This document shows, one piece after another, positions 25,732 to 34,124 of a stretch of 64,000 nucleotides of DNA (position 1 is the first letter of the stretch; every line of letters starts with the position of its first letter). Under the pieces are notes generated by a model. The model made no database searches and was not told the DNA's origin. It was given only the letters and a program-made list of their open reading frames with translations. The translations under genes were made by a program, and so were the position numbers. This DNA is from Euryarchaeota archaeon UBA558 (GTDB taxonomy: Archaea; Thermoplasmatota; Poseidoniia; Poseidoniales; Thalassarchaeaceae). The stretch spans positions 62,821-126,820 of the forward strand of contig DAZE01000012.1 in assembly GCA_002507175.1 (NCBI GenBank), written 5' to 3'.

Positions 25732-26682
25732 TCAAATGCTCCAAGAGAATCCGATGCCACCAGCAATCATTACATCCAACTCAGTCTGACCTGTAAAACT
25801 GGCAGTCAGGGTGTATTCTCCACTGGGGGAGGGAATCGTCCCTAGCGTACCGGATTCTGAAGCCCCTGGGCCCCAAAATCTCTCTAGAACGGAGGCAGAG
25901 GTGTGATCCCTCAATGTCAGAGATATCGAGGACCCACCAGCCCCAGAGGATGCATCAATCAGATAGATCATCTCATCCCATGACCCGTCGTTTGGATGAT
26001 CCTGAACTAGGAATGAGTCCTCAACATCGCCACTGGGGCCATTATTCTGATATTCTCTGTCGAGTAAATCCCTTCCTCGGATGAAATGGACCTCTCCTTG
26101 ATGGTCTGAGCCGCTCTGGGCAAGTGAGATTCTAAGAAGCTCAGTTCCATCTGAGTCCACTCTCACAAAAGATGTGATGAACTTAATGTCGTCATCATAG
26201 GCGAATGTCAGGCTGCCCCCATCTGCGGAAGTGGCTTTTACGTATGCTTTTTTGCCGTTTATGTTGGCACTCGCGGTCCAATCCTTCTCAAACAGTGTAA
26301 ATGACCAGGTTTTCTCTGATAACGGGAAGGATAACACCGCTTGTTCAACTCCGTTCTCAAAAACCCCCAAGTTGGAATGTGATATCCTGCCTAAAAACGG
26401 ATTGTGGTTCAGAACCGCATGTCTCCGTGCCTCCTCTTCAGATGAAATTCCTAGCATGTAAGCGGCCCCCCCCTCCTCCTGGTCTACGGTAGCAACGACA
26501 AGTTTGGCAGAGTCGTCAAAAAAATCAGGCGTAGAGAATGTGAACAACCACCAATCGCCCGTCTCCCATTCTGGAACTTCTATTTCGTCTCCACCACCCA
26601 GAATGCCTCCGGTCCCCCCCACGCATCCTTGCAATGCGATGGATAGGAATGCGATGATCCACAAAGAACCTGCGCCGCGCAT
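25732..26682 (-). CDS. Secreted lipoprotein of unknown function
   Basis: A 316-residue protein with an N-terminal hydrophobic stretch ending in a lipobox (ALQGC at residues 16-20), so it is probably lipid-anchored outside the membrane. After a Gly-rich linker, WETGDWWLFTFSTPDFF opens a beta-rich domain that resembles other uncharacterised archaeal lipoproteins of this kind, and the C-terminal 90 residues look like a pre-peptidase C or similar beta-sandwich (SGEYTLTASFTGQTELDVMI). I do not recognise a family with known function. It sits between the pyrophosphatase gene (45-base gap) and the esterase gene (one-base gap), all on the minus strand. Confidence 0.75.
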   Translation of the reverse strand: MRGAGSLWIIAFLSIALQGCVGGTGGILGGGDEIEVPEWETGDWWLFTFSTPDFFDDSAKLVVATVDQEEGGAAYMLGISSEEEARRHAVLNHNPFLGRISHSNLGVFENGVEQAVLSFPLSEKTWSFTLFEKDWTASANINGKKAYVKATSADGGSLTFAYDDDIKFITSFVRVDSDGTELLRISLAQSGSDHQGEVHFIRGRDLLDREYQNNGPSGDVEDSFLVQDHPNDGSWDEMIYLIDASSGAGGSSISLTLRDHTSASVLERFWGPGASESGTLGTIPSPSGEYTLTASFTGQTELDVMIAGGIGFSWSI

Positions 26683-26727
26683 GAGGGTTGCAACCCTTCT
26701 TCTCGGAAAGGGGTTTCGTGCCCGTGA

Positions 26728-28839
26728 TCAAATCAAGTTCCCGATGTAGCCTATCGCATCTAGGTTTGGAGCGATTACCACTGCCACAATCGACATCAAC
26801 TTGATCAGGATGTTGAGGGAAGGGCCCGAGGTATCCTTGAAGGGATCTCCAATGGTGTCTCCGATTACTGCAGCAGAATGAGCTTCGGTCCCCTTTTTCT
26901 CCCCCTCTATGTGGCCTTGTTCTATCGCCTTCTTTGCGTTATCCCAGGCTCCTCCTGCATTCGCCATGAAGAGCGCCATCAGCACACCTGTCACGAGAGA
27001 CCCAGCCAGGAGCCCTCCAAGGGCCGAGGAGCCGAGCGCAAAACCGACTAGGATGGGCGCTAGAACCGCAACGACGCCTGGTGCCACCATTTCTCTGAGT
27101 GCAGCTTTGGTCGAAATATCAACACACGTCGCAGAATCTGGCTTTACACCCTCTTTGCCCTCCAAAAGGCCGGGTATCTCTCTGAATTGACGGCGGATCT
27201 CCTCCACCATGTCCCCTGCAGCCTTTCCAACTGATGTCATTGTCATTGCAGCCACGACGAAGGGGAGTGACCCGCCTATCAGAAGTCCAATGACAACCAT
27301 TGGGTCATCCAATGTGAGGTTCACGCCCGTTGCCGCCGTTTTATAGGCCGCGAACAAGGCCAACGCAGTCAGAGCAGCAGATCCAATGGCGAATCCCTTG
27401 CCCACTGCGGCAGTGGTATTCCCTATAGAATCCAATGCGTCGGTTATGGCCCTGACGTCATCGCCCAACTCTGACATTTCTGCAATCCCGCCTGCGTTAT
27501 CTGCCACAGGGCCATATGCATCGACCGTCATGGTCACACCCACCGTGGCCAACATCCCCATCGCTGCCATTGCTATGCCATAGAGGCCCAGATCGCCCCC
27601 GCCCATGAATTCATTTGCGCCAAAGATTCCTATGCATATGAGCAGTATTGGGAGGAAAGTCGACATCATTCCAACGGACAAGCCTGCGATAGCATTTGTT
27701 GCTGGCCCACTTTTGGACATCTCGCCTATCCTCGGGATAGCCTTGGTTTTTATTCCGAAAACAGGCTCTATTCCCGTGTAGTATTCTGTCACGAGACCGA
27801 TCATTATGCCAACCAAGCTACCCAGAATAACGGCATACATTGGCTCAAACCCTGTGTTCAGGCCGAATATTTCGATTGCACCAAAACCACCAGCCCAGAA
27901 AAGAATCGCCCCGATGAAAGTAGTGTTTCTCAATGCGGCGGCGGGGTCGCTTCCGTTTTTCAGCACGGTCATTGAAAAAATTCCGATAATTGAGGCTATG
28001 TAGCCTACCAAACCGAGCAGTATAGGGAGAAGGACATAGTCCATTGTGTTGGAAGACAATGTGAGGTTCTCTGAGCCTTGGGCTATCACCATTGCAGCTA
28101 TTATCGATCCCACGAATGACTCGAAGATGTCTGCTCCCATTCCCGCTACATCTCCTACGTTGTCCCCGACGTTGTCTGCGATAACGCCAGGGTTTCGTGG
28201 ATCATCCTCTGGGAGCCCTGCTTCTACCTTCCCTACGAGGTCGGCACCCACGTCTGCGGCCTTGGTGTAAATCCCTCCTCCAACTCTTGCGAAGAGAGCT
28301 ATGCTGCTTGCACCCATCCCGAAGCCAGCTGCGTACTGCAGCGAGTTACCAGTGTATGCATCACCAGAGTCAGCATTCCCTAGCCAGAATGCAATGAGAG
28401 ATATTCCGAGCAGCCCTAGTCCGCCTACTGACAAGCCCATCACTGCCCCTCCGTTGTACGATACCTCGAGTGCGGCTGGTTGGCCACCGTTCTTTGCTGC
28501 CATGGCTGTCCGCCCATTGGCTGAGGTAGCCGCCCTCATCCCTGAGAATCCTGCTGCGACACTGGCTATAGCCCCGAAAACAAACGCCATGGCAGTTTCC
28601 ATGCCTCCGTCTTCTCCATTGATCAGAAAGAGGACGACTCCGACGACCACTACGAATACGGAGATGTATCTGTATTCCGACATGAGGAAGGCCATAGCCC
28701 CTTTCTGAATCTCTTCTGTTATTTCTGCAACTTTTTGGTTGTCTATCTCTATGGCATCGTTCTTTTTGTAAAGCATTAGGGCGACAAACAGCCCCACTAT
28801 GGCTACCGTTGCTGCGATTACCGGTACATTCTCAATCAT
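26728..28839 (-). CDS. hppA: Membrane-bound ion-pumping pyrophosphatase, K+-dependent type
   Basis: Sixteen-helix pump of about 703 residues that uses pyrophosphate hydrolysis to move H+ and/or Na+ out of the cell. The substrate-binding signatures are GGIYTKAADVGADLVGKVE, DNVGDNVGDVAGMGAD and the C-terminal GDTIGDPFKDTSGPS. The stretch GNTTAAVGKGFAIGSAAL has alanine where K+-independent enzymes carry lysine, so K+ dependence is expected. The ion pumped is not decided by what I can see. The open frame reaches 28914, but the ATG at 28839 begins directly before the first helix (MIENVPVIAA) with an AGGTG stretch in front. It shares a divergent spacer with the NifU-like gene. Confidence 0.95.
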   Translation of the reverse strand: MIENVPVIAATVAIVGLFVALMLYKKNDAIEIDNQKVAEITEEIQKGAMAFLMSEYRYISVFVVVVGVVLFLINGEDGGMETAMAFVFGAIASVAAGFSGMRAATSANGRTAMAAKNGGQPAALEVSYNGGAVMGLSVGGLGLLGISLIAFWLGNADSGDAYTGNSLQYAAGFGMGASSIALFARVGGGIYTKAADVGADLVGKVEAGLPEDDPRNPGVIADNVGDNVGDVAGMGADIFESFVGSIIAAMVIAQGSENLTLSSNTMDYVLLPILLGLVGYIASIIGIFSMTVLKNGSDPAAALRNTTFIGAILFWAGGFGAIEIFGLNTGFEPMYAVILGSLVGIMIGLVTEYYTGIEPVFGIKTKAIPRIGEMSKSGPATNAIAGLSVGMMSTFLPILLICIGIFGANEFMGGGDLGLYGIAMAAMGMLATVGVTMTVDAYGPVADNAGGIAEMSELGDDVRAITDALDSIGNTTAAVGKGFAIGSAALTALALFAAYKTAATGVNLTLDDPMVVIGLLIGGSLPFVVAAMTMTSVGKAAGDMVEEIRRQFREIPGLLEGKEGVKPDSATCVDISTKAALREMVAPGVVAVLAPILVGFALGSSALGGLLAGSLVTGVLMALFMANAGGAWDNAKKAIEQGHIEGEKKGTEAHSAAVIGDTIGDPFKDTSGPSLNILIKLMSIVAVVIAPNLDAIGYIGNLI

Positions 28840-28874
28840 GATTACACCTTGTTGCCCGGCCGTCCACCGGCCTG

Positions 28875-28882
28875 TATTTAAG
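28875..28882 (-). promoter_or_regulatory. Candidate TATA box of the pyrophosphatase gene
   Basis: Reads CTTAAATA on the minus strand, 36-43 bases before the ATG at 28839. A start of transcription about 25 bases on would leave a leader of roughly 10-15 bases that includes the AGGTG stretch before the ATG. Confidence 0.4.
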
Positions 28883-28963
28883 CCGATATACCTCTGAAAG
28901 AACTGGAAGCCCAATACATATCCTCAATTATTTCATATCAGATCACTTGTTGGGTGGAAGTGC

Positions 28964-29248
28964 ATGGCCGAGATTGACCGCCAGACAATCCTTGACTCGG
29001 TGGGCCCAGTCCAGACCATACTTGATGCACATGACGGAGTAGTGAACGTTATCGATACTACTGGAGGAGTGATCTCAATTTCATTGGAGGGCGGTTGCAC
29101 TGGATGCAGTTCAACTCCAATGACCGCAATGCAAATCTACTATTCCCTGATGAAATTGGATGAGGTGAACGACGTGTTGTTCATCAATGGCGAACTTCCT
29201 GCATACATGAGGTCCTTCATCAACGAAAAGCTGGGCATAGAAGGATAG
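28964..29248 (+). CDS. NifU-like C-terminal domain protein (Fe-S cluster scaffold/carrier)
   Basis: A 94-residue protein that consists only of a NifU C-terminal (Nfu) domain. The conserved pair of cysteines lies in LEGGCTGCSSTPMTA, preceded by the usual beta strands (VVNVIDTTGGVISISL). Such proteins hold a 4Fe-4S cluster between two monomers and deliver it to targets. Cluster-requiring enzymes are plentiful in this window (molybdenum hydroxylase, EtfD-like protein, aconitase X). ATG start; an AT-rich box lies at about 28926-28938 (-26 to -38). It is divergent from the pyrophosphatase and ends one base before the next convergent gene. Confidence 0.88.
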   Translation: MAEIDRQTILDSVGPVQTILDAHDGVVNVIDTTGGVISISLEGGCTGCSSTPMTAMQIYYSLMKLDEVNDVLFINGELPAYMRSFINEKLGIEG

Positions 29249-29249
29249 C

Positions 29250-29594
29250 CTACTCTTCCTCAATTTCTAGAAGAGCCCTTGCCCTTCTGATGCTATGCGG
29301 GTTCGGCTCGCCTTGGATCTCCTTCCCTTTCAGGTTCAACACCGAGGCAGCCGCCAGAACGAGTGAGAACACCGCCATTGGCCTTGCCGCATTTCGTGAT
29401 CCCCACAAGGCTCCTCCCATTCCGTGCATCACGAAGAGGAGGATGCTCGCAATGATGCAGATTCCCATTATCATGCGTTGGCCCTTTATTTCCCCTGCTC
29501 TGCTTCGCGCCAATGTGCCTATGCTCATCCAGAGTATGCCTGCTACACCACAAAGAGTGATCGAAAGTGTCTCTAAGACATCCACAAGCTCCAC
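29250..29594 (-). CDS. Small three-helix membrane protein, unknown
   Basis: A 114-residue protein with three hydrophobic helices (around residues 7-28, 40-60 and 67-87), a positively charged segment between helices one and two (ARSRAGEIKGQR) and a charged C-terminus rich in Arg and Glu. No family is recognised. It starts with ATG at 29594, stands alone between convergent nfu and divergent polX, and has no competing coding frame, which supports it as a true gene. Confidence 0.65.
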   Translation of the reverse strand: MELVDVLETLSITLCGVAGILWMSIGTLARSRAGEIKGQRMIMGICIIASILLFVMHGMGGALWGSRNAARPMAVFSLVLAAASVLNLKGKEIQGEPNPHSIRRARALLEIEEE

Positions 29595-29676
29595 ATGACC
29601 ACCTACTCCAATTCACTCTGGTTTTGGCCAAGTTGACAAACCACAAAAACATAGGGATCGACCCCATCGGAGTACC

Positions 29677-31611
29677 ATGGTAAAGATCGGCGGATGGGGC
29701 CTCCCCAAGACCAAACGCTCTGAGGCGCCATTTTACACGAAGAACCAAATAGTCACCGTTTTTGACCAGGTTGCAGTCTTGCTAGAATTGGATGGCGCGA
29801 ACCTATTCCGTGTCAGAGCATACCAAAACGCCAGCAGGGCCTTGGGGCAACTGGAAAAGAACCTGTTCGAGCTGGTGAAATCAGACTCACTGACCCAGAC
29901 TAAAGGAATAGGTAAGGGACTGGCATCCCTCGTCAAAGAAATAGTGATGACGGGCGAATGGGGGAAGCTAAAGGATCTCTACGACAAAGTCCCTGCCGGA
30001 CTTGTAGAGATGGTTGGCATACCTGGCCTAGGCCCAAAGAGGGCCAGAATACTGTTCGAGGAGTTGGAGGTGAGCACCGTGGAGGGCCTGAAATCAGCAT
30101 GCGAGCAAAACCTTGTGGCAGAATTACAAGGTTTTGGGGCCAAGAGCCAGAAAAAATACTTGGATGGCATCGATTTGCTAAGGAGGAACCAAGGAAGAAC
30201 AAGGTTAGATGTCGGACTCGGATTTGGCCTAGCCCTGAAGAAAAGAGTATCAGGAATCACAGGGGTAATACAAGTCGAACTAGCAGGGAGTGCACGCAGA
30301 AGGAAGGAAACAATCGGTGATTTGGATTTGGTCGTGTCCGCTACTCCAGAAAATCAGAAATCCGTGATTGAGTCGGTCCTGGATCTTCCTGGCATTGCTG
30401 ATGTAAAAGGAGCAGGGGAATCCAAAATAAGCCTAATTCTTGAGCAAAGCGTGTTGGTTTCTGATAATTCAGGGGGAAAGTTGGATCAGTCTCTATCAGA
30501 GACCATAATGAACAGAGCCGAAGACTCAACAATTGATGCCCAAATAAGGATCGTCTCTCCTGAGATGTTCCCATTCACGCTAGCTTATTTCACTGGCTCA
30601 AAGGAGCATAACATAAGGATGAGACAACTCGCGATAGACAAAGGCCTCAGGCTCAATGAATTTGGGTTGATGCCAGAGACGGAGATCGAGGGTCTAGTGG
30701 GAATAGATGCAGCCAAATACAGCCTGAGTTGTGTTGATGAAGGTCAAATATACCATTATCTGGGTTTGGACTGGGTGACTCCAGAATTAAGAGAGGATAA
30801 TGGAGAGATAGAAGCGGCTTTGTCAAAGTCCATTCCAAATCTAGTTGAGGTTTCATCAATTCGTGGAGCACTCCATAACCACACCACAGCATCCGATGGA
30901 CAAAACACACTAGACGAAATGGCTGATGAAGCTCGGAGACTAGGCTGGGAATACATCGGAATTGCAGACCACTCCCCGGCTCTAAGAATTGGAGGGAGGA
31001 GCATCGGAGTCGACCCAGATGCCGTGGAGATCCAAGCCAGCGAAATTACTTCCTACAATGAAAAAATGGAGGATCAGGGAGAAATTTTCAGGGTCTTTCA
31101 CGGGAGCGAGTGTGACATCTTACCGGATGGTAAATTGGACTATTCAGAAGATGTGAGGGGAAAGTTCCACCATGTGATCGGCTCAGTTCACGCCATCAAT
31201 ACCTGGAAGTCGAGGGATGAACAAGTGAATACCGATGCAATCATAACCGCGATTGAAGATCCCTCTTTCACGGTTCTGGGACATCCGACCGGGCGGGTAT
31301 TACAGGTGAGGGACGGATTTCCCGTGGACATGCTTCAGGTTATTGAGAGGATGGGGGAAATTAATCGAGAGGGGGAATTGAAAGCCATCGAGATCAATGC
31401 CTCTCCTTACAGACTTGATTTAGATTGGAGACTATGCAGAACTGCGAGGGACCATGGAGTTCCGATTTTGATTAACCCAGATGCTCACAGTATTGAGGGA
31501 CTCTCTGACATAGCGTATGGCGTAGATATAGCTAGGAAGGGTTGGCTTGAAGCAAAGGACGTCTTGAACACACTCCCCGTAGAGAAGATAGACCATCTGC
31601 TTGGGAAGTGA
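29677..31611 (+). CDS. polX: DNA polymerase X family with C-terminal PHP domain
   Basis: DNA repair polymerase of 644 residues. An N-terminal 8-kDa-like domain with helix-hairpin-helix motifs (GIGKGLASLVKEI and IPGLGPKRARILFEEL) binds gapped DNA. The nucleotidyl transferase palm has the metal aspartates in TIGDLDLVVSA and a third in DAQIRIV. The C-terminal PHP domain (from about residue 400) has metal-binding motifs LHNHTTASDG, IADHSP, FHGSECDIL, VIGSVH, LGHPTGR and the closing NPDAHS, all intact, so a 3'-exonuclease or AP-endonuclease activity is expected. The length exceeds the usual 570-580 residues, partly through an insertion of polar residues before the third aspartate (around SVLVSDNSGGKLDQ). 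It stands before a small membrane protein and endonuclease III in the same direction, a plausible base-excision repair set. Confidence 0.93.
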   Translation: MVKIGGWGLPKTKRSEAPFYTKNQIVTVFDQVAVLLELDGANLFRVRAYQNASRALGQLEKNLFELVKSDSLTQTKGIGKGLASLVKEIVMTGEWGKLKDLYDKVPAGLVEMVGIPGLGPKRARILFEELEVSTVEGLKSACEQNLVAELQGFGAKSQKKYLDGIDLLRRNQGRTRLDVGLGFGLALKKRVSGITGVIQVELAGSARRRKETIGDLDLVVSATPENQKSVIESVLDLPGIADVKGAGESKISLILEQSVLVSDNSGGKLDQSLSETIMNRAEDSTIDAQIRIVSPEMFPFTLAYFTGSKEHNIRMRQLAIDKGLRLNEFGLMPETEIEGLVGIDAAKYSLSCVDEGQIYHYLGLDWVTPELREDNGEIEAALSKSIPNLVEVSSIRGALHNHTTASDGQNTLDEMADEARRLGWEYIGIADHSPALRIGGRSIGVDPDAVEIQASEITSYNEKMEDQGEIFRVFHGSECDILPDGKLDYSEDVRGKFHHVIGSVHAINTWKSRDEQVNTDAIITAIEDPSFTVLGHPTGRVLQVRDGFPVDMLQVIERMGEINREGELKAIEINASPYRLDLDWRLCRTARDHGVPILINPDAHSIEGLSDIAYGVDIARKGWLEAKDVLNTLPVEKIDHLLGK

Positions 31612-31647
31612 CGAATCCTCATATCCCACGATGGCACCGAGGGCTCC

Positions 31648-31848
31648 ATGGGACTCGGTCGGGCACTGGTCTTCTCTTCCGTGATGGTACTTCCAGCAAT
31701 GGTCGTCGGGTTGGGCGCATGGCTGGCCTTTGGAGGATCTGAGACATGGGAAAGTTGGCAATACGGGACTTGCTATGTAATCCCCGGCGCGTTGATACTG
31801 TCCTCGTTTATTGTTGGATACCTGGGCTCAGGTGAGAATGACAAATGA
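31648..31848 (+). CDS. Small two-helix membrane protein
   Basis: A 66-residue protein with two hydrophobic helices (about 5-27 and 43-60). No family recognised. Its stop overlaps the endonuclease III ATG (ATGA at 31845-31848), which argues that it is translated and coupled to that gene. It lies 36 bases after polX. Confidence 0.6.
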   Translation: MGLGRALVFSSVMVLPAMVVGLGAWLAFGGSETWESWQYGTCYVIPGALILSSFIVGYLGSGENDK

Positions 31849-32507
31849 AGCGCCAGGAGAAGGCGGACAAGATTGGCAAAATGCTAGACCGTCTGTACCC
31901 AGAAACTCCCGTACCACTGGATCATAGTGACCCCTACACGCTTCTGGTGGCAGTAATGCTATCTGCCCAAACGACAGACAAAAAAGTGAATGAGGTGACT
32001 CCAGCCTTGTTCTCACTTGCCTCAAGCCCACACAAGATGGCATTGTTGGAGGTCGAAACAATTCAGTCTTGCATCAAGCAGGTTGGCCTTGCTCCGACTA
32101 AATCAAGGAATCTCAGGAAAATGGCAGAGATCATAGTAGAAAGAGGCGGAAACATTCGCCCTGACTGGGACTACCTCGAGTCACTGCCGGGCGTTGGTCA
32201 CAAAACAGCAAGCGTTGTCATGGCGCAGGCCTTTGGCATACCCGCTTTCCCTGTTGACACCCATATTCACAGACTCGCCTCAAGATGGGGCCTCTCAAAT
32301 GGCAAGTCGGTTTCCAAAACAGAGGCAGACCTGAAAACTCTCTTCGAGAAGTCAACGTGGAATAAACGACATCTTCAGATCATCTTCTTCGGAAGGGAAT
32401 ATTGCCCAGCACTCCGGCATGACTTGTCGCTATGCCCCATTTGCAGTTGGGCAGCTACGAAGAAAAGGATCAGGGAAGAGGCCCGAAAAGCCGGCCCTAG
32501 GATCTAA
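31845..32507 (+). CDS. nth: Endonuclease III-like DNA glycosylase/AP lyase
   Basis: Base-excision repair enzyme of 220 residues that removes oxidised pyrimidines and nicks the abasic site. The helix-hairpin-helix LPGVGHKTASVV contains the catalytic lysine and the aspartate is in FPVDTHIHRLASRWGL. The C-terminal iron-sulfur loop is incomplete: three cysteines are visible (YCPALRHDLSLCPICSW) with an expanded first spacing, and no fourth cysteine follows. Therefore either the cluster is absent or a different residue completes it. Coupled by ATGA to the preceding small membrane protein and downstream of DNA polymerase X. The end overlaps the convergent neighbour by 11 bases. Confidence 0.92.
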   Translation: MKRQEKADKIGKMLDRLYPETPVPLDHSDPYTLLVAVMLSAQTTDKKVNEVTPALFSLASSPHKMALLEVETIQSCIKQVGLAPTKSRNLRKMAEIIVERGGNIRPDWDYLESLPGVGHKTASVVMAQAFGIPAFPVDTHIHRLASRWGLSNGKSVSKTEADLKTLFEKSTWNKRHLQIIFFGREYCPALRHDLSLCPICSWAATKKRIREEARKAGPRI

Positions 32508-32781
32508 TGTAGACAACCAATCCGAGACCAACCAAAAGGCTCCCAATAGCCAAGATAATTGGGCGTGCATTCTCCAATGCCTCTTTTGTCTCTCGGGCAT
32601 CGTCACATTGACCATCGTCCCATTCTGTTATCTGCGCGATGGTACCCACAGTAGAGTCACAGTTATCCTCGATTCCTTCATCATAGAGGCTTACCGCATA
32701 GCCTGCTCCCCCCCACGCGATGAGAGCAATACCTCCTAACATTATCAGGATGATTGACGCAACTTTGGAGAGTCTTCCCAT
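32497..32781 (-). CDS. Small membrane protein with Cys-containing extracellular loop
   Basis: A 94-residue protein with helices at about 8-28 and 73-91 and a loop of some 40 residues that is rich in Asp/Glu and has two cysteines (DNCDST and GQCDDA), which could pair outside the cell. Not assigned to any family. ATG start; 25 bases after the methyltransferase gene end on the same side. No competing frame covers it except the last 11 bases of nth. Confidence 0.6.
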   Translation of the reverse strand: MGRLSKVASIILIMLGGIALIAWGGAGYAVSLYDEGIEDNCDSTVGTIAQITEWDDGQCDDARETKEALENARPIILAIGSLLVGLGLVVYIRS

Positions 32782-32806
32782 GATTGACCTCCATACGATT
32801 AATTTT

Positions 32807-33541
32807 TCAACTATTGCCGCGATTTTGCCTCAATACTTCGGTTGCAACAACTGCGAGAGGCGCCTGAAGGTTGTAAGATGGGAGGAAACCACCCATTGGG
32901 ATCCTTAAGACGACATCGCATTGAGCCAACAACTCATCAGGGATGCCGTGTCGTTCGCCTCCTATGATCAACATGCATGGCCCCGTGAGGTCAGCATCCC
33001 ATGGCTCCACGTCTCCTGAATCCTCTATTCCAATCACCCTGTAGCCATATCTCTTTGCCAAGTCTATGGCTTGCTTCCACTCCATCCATCTGACTGGTAT
33101 GAAACGATCGGCCTTCATCGAGGCCCTTGAGGATGCCTTCCTGCCATCAGAGTTTAATTCCGAGTCCACAAATACAGCAGAACCCCCGCTGACTTCTACA
33201 GTTCTGATAGCGTATCCGATGTTTACTGGGTATTGCGCTCCTGCAAGTAGCCAGATGCTACCTGCCAATCCCATAATGTCCTCAAGATCAGCGGAAGGGT
33301 CTCTGTTCAACAGCCCAAGGGCCTCTGATGGGGCAGAATCAAACGAGAAGTGGCCCATCCTCCTTAAGTCGTTTTCAGACCCCTCTATGACAACAATGCC
33401 CAACTCCGAAGCTCTACTAATCAGTGATCGTGTTGATTCCGAAGTAGCGTTCCTAAGGACCAGAATTCTTGTGAAGTGAAGACCTCGTTCTATTGCTTGC
33501 AATATGTCACTCGATCCAGAGACTTTCAACCCATGGCGCAT
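32807..33541 (-). CDS. SpoU/TrmH-family RNA 2'-O-methyltransferase
   Basis: Methyltransferase of 244 residues with the trefoil-knot (SPOUT) fold. The three conserved motifs are visible: motif 1 QYPVNIGYAIRTVEVSGG, motif 2 LIIGGERHGIPDELL, and motif 3 IPMGGFLPSYNLQAPLAVVATE. An N-terminal RNA-binding-like region of about 100 residues precedes the domain. It should methylate a ribose in tRNA or rRNA with SAM; the target is unknown. Starts with ATG two bases after the SOUL-protein stop, so both are probably cotranscribed. Confidence 0.88.
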   Translation of the reverse strand: MRHGLKVSGSSDILQAIERGLHFTRILVLRNATSESTRSLISRASELGIVVIEGSENDLRRMGHFSFDSAPSEALGLLNRDPSADLEDIMGLAGSIWLLAGAQYPVNIGYAIRTVEVSGGSAVFVDSELNSDGRKASSRASMKADRFIPVRWMEWKQAIDLAKRYGYRVIGIEDSGDVEPWDADLTGPCMLIIGGERHGIPDELLAQCDVVLRIPMGGFLPSYNLQAPLAVVATEVLRQNRGNS

Positions 33542-33543
33542 AC

Positions 33544-34071
33544 TCAGCCCTCCACCGCTATTTCGATTGGTATGATTATCTCATTCCGCCTGAGGAAAGG
33601 TAAGGTTGTACCTGGATTGTCATACACAGCTAGGATCGGTACGGATATTTGCCGATACTCGTGCTCTTGGATTAGGGCCTCCAGCCTCCTTGCACGAGAT
33701 TCAGTCTTCCGTTGGCCCGAGAATCCAGAGAATCGAAGTACTGCGGTAAGGCATTTTGGAACCTCGACTATCTCTACACCTTCATCAATGGGGCTCGGTA
33801 GGTCTCCGATTTGATATTCTGGGGGCATTATGAACGCCATTTTGGAGCCATCTTCGTCATTCCATCTTTGGACCGGCGAAGTCATAGCGATTTTCATAGA
33901 ACGATCGTTTTGCCCGAATATGTACTTGGCTATCCTTCGAAAAGACTCCGAGGAACCACTATAGTCTGATTCAGACGTCGTTGCAATAGCGCAGATAACA
34001 TCGGGGTACTTCCTAATCTCAAAGTTTGGATGTACTTTGACTAGTTCGTAGACCTGTTCCTGTACGCCCAT
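33544..34071 (-). CDS. SOUL-family heme-binding protein
   Basis: A 175-residue protein of the SOUL/HBP family. It opens with VYELVKVHPNFEIRKYPDVICA, has the conserved KIAMTSPVQRW and MAFIMPPEYQIGDLPSP stretches and the later FSGFSGQRKTESRARRL segment, and ends with a typical RRNEIIIPI strand. Family members bind heme or related tetrapyrroles with modest affinity; no axial ligand can be assigned here. No signal peptide, hence cytoplasmic. Two bases upstream of the methyltransferase gene and 53 bases downstream of nadE on the same strand. Confidence 0.88.
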   Translation of the reverse strand: MGVQEQVYELVKVHPNFEIRKYPDVICAIATTSESDYSGSSESFRRIAKYIFGQNDRSMKIAMTSPVQRWNDEDGSKMAFIMPPEYQIGDLPSPIDEGVEIVEVPKCLTAVLRFSGFSGQRKTESRARRLEALIQEHEYRQISVPILAVYDNPGTTLPFLRRNEIIIPIEIAVEG

Positions 34072-34124
34072 ACTGACCGCAACTCGGAGGTCGTGTAGAT
34101 AACAATTGAGACTAATGCTTGCAT

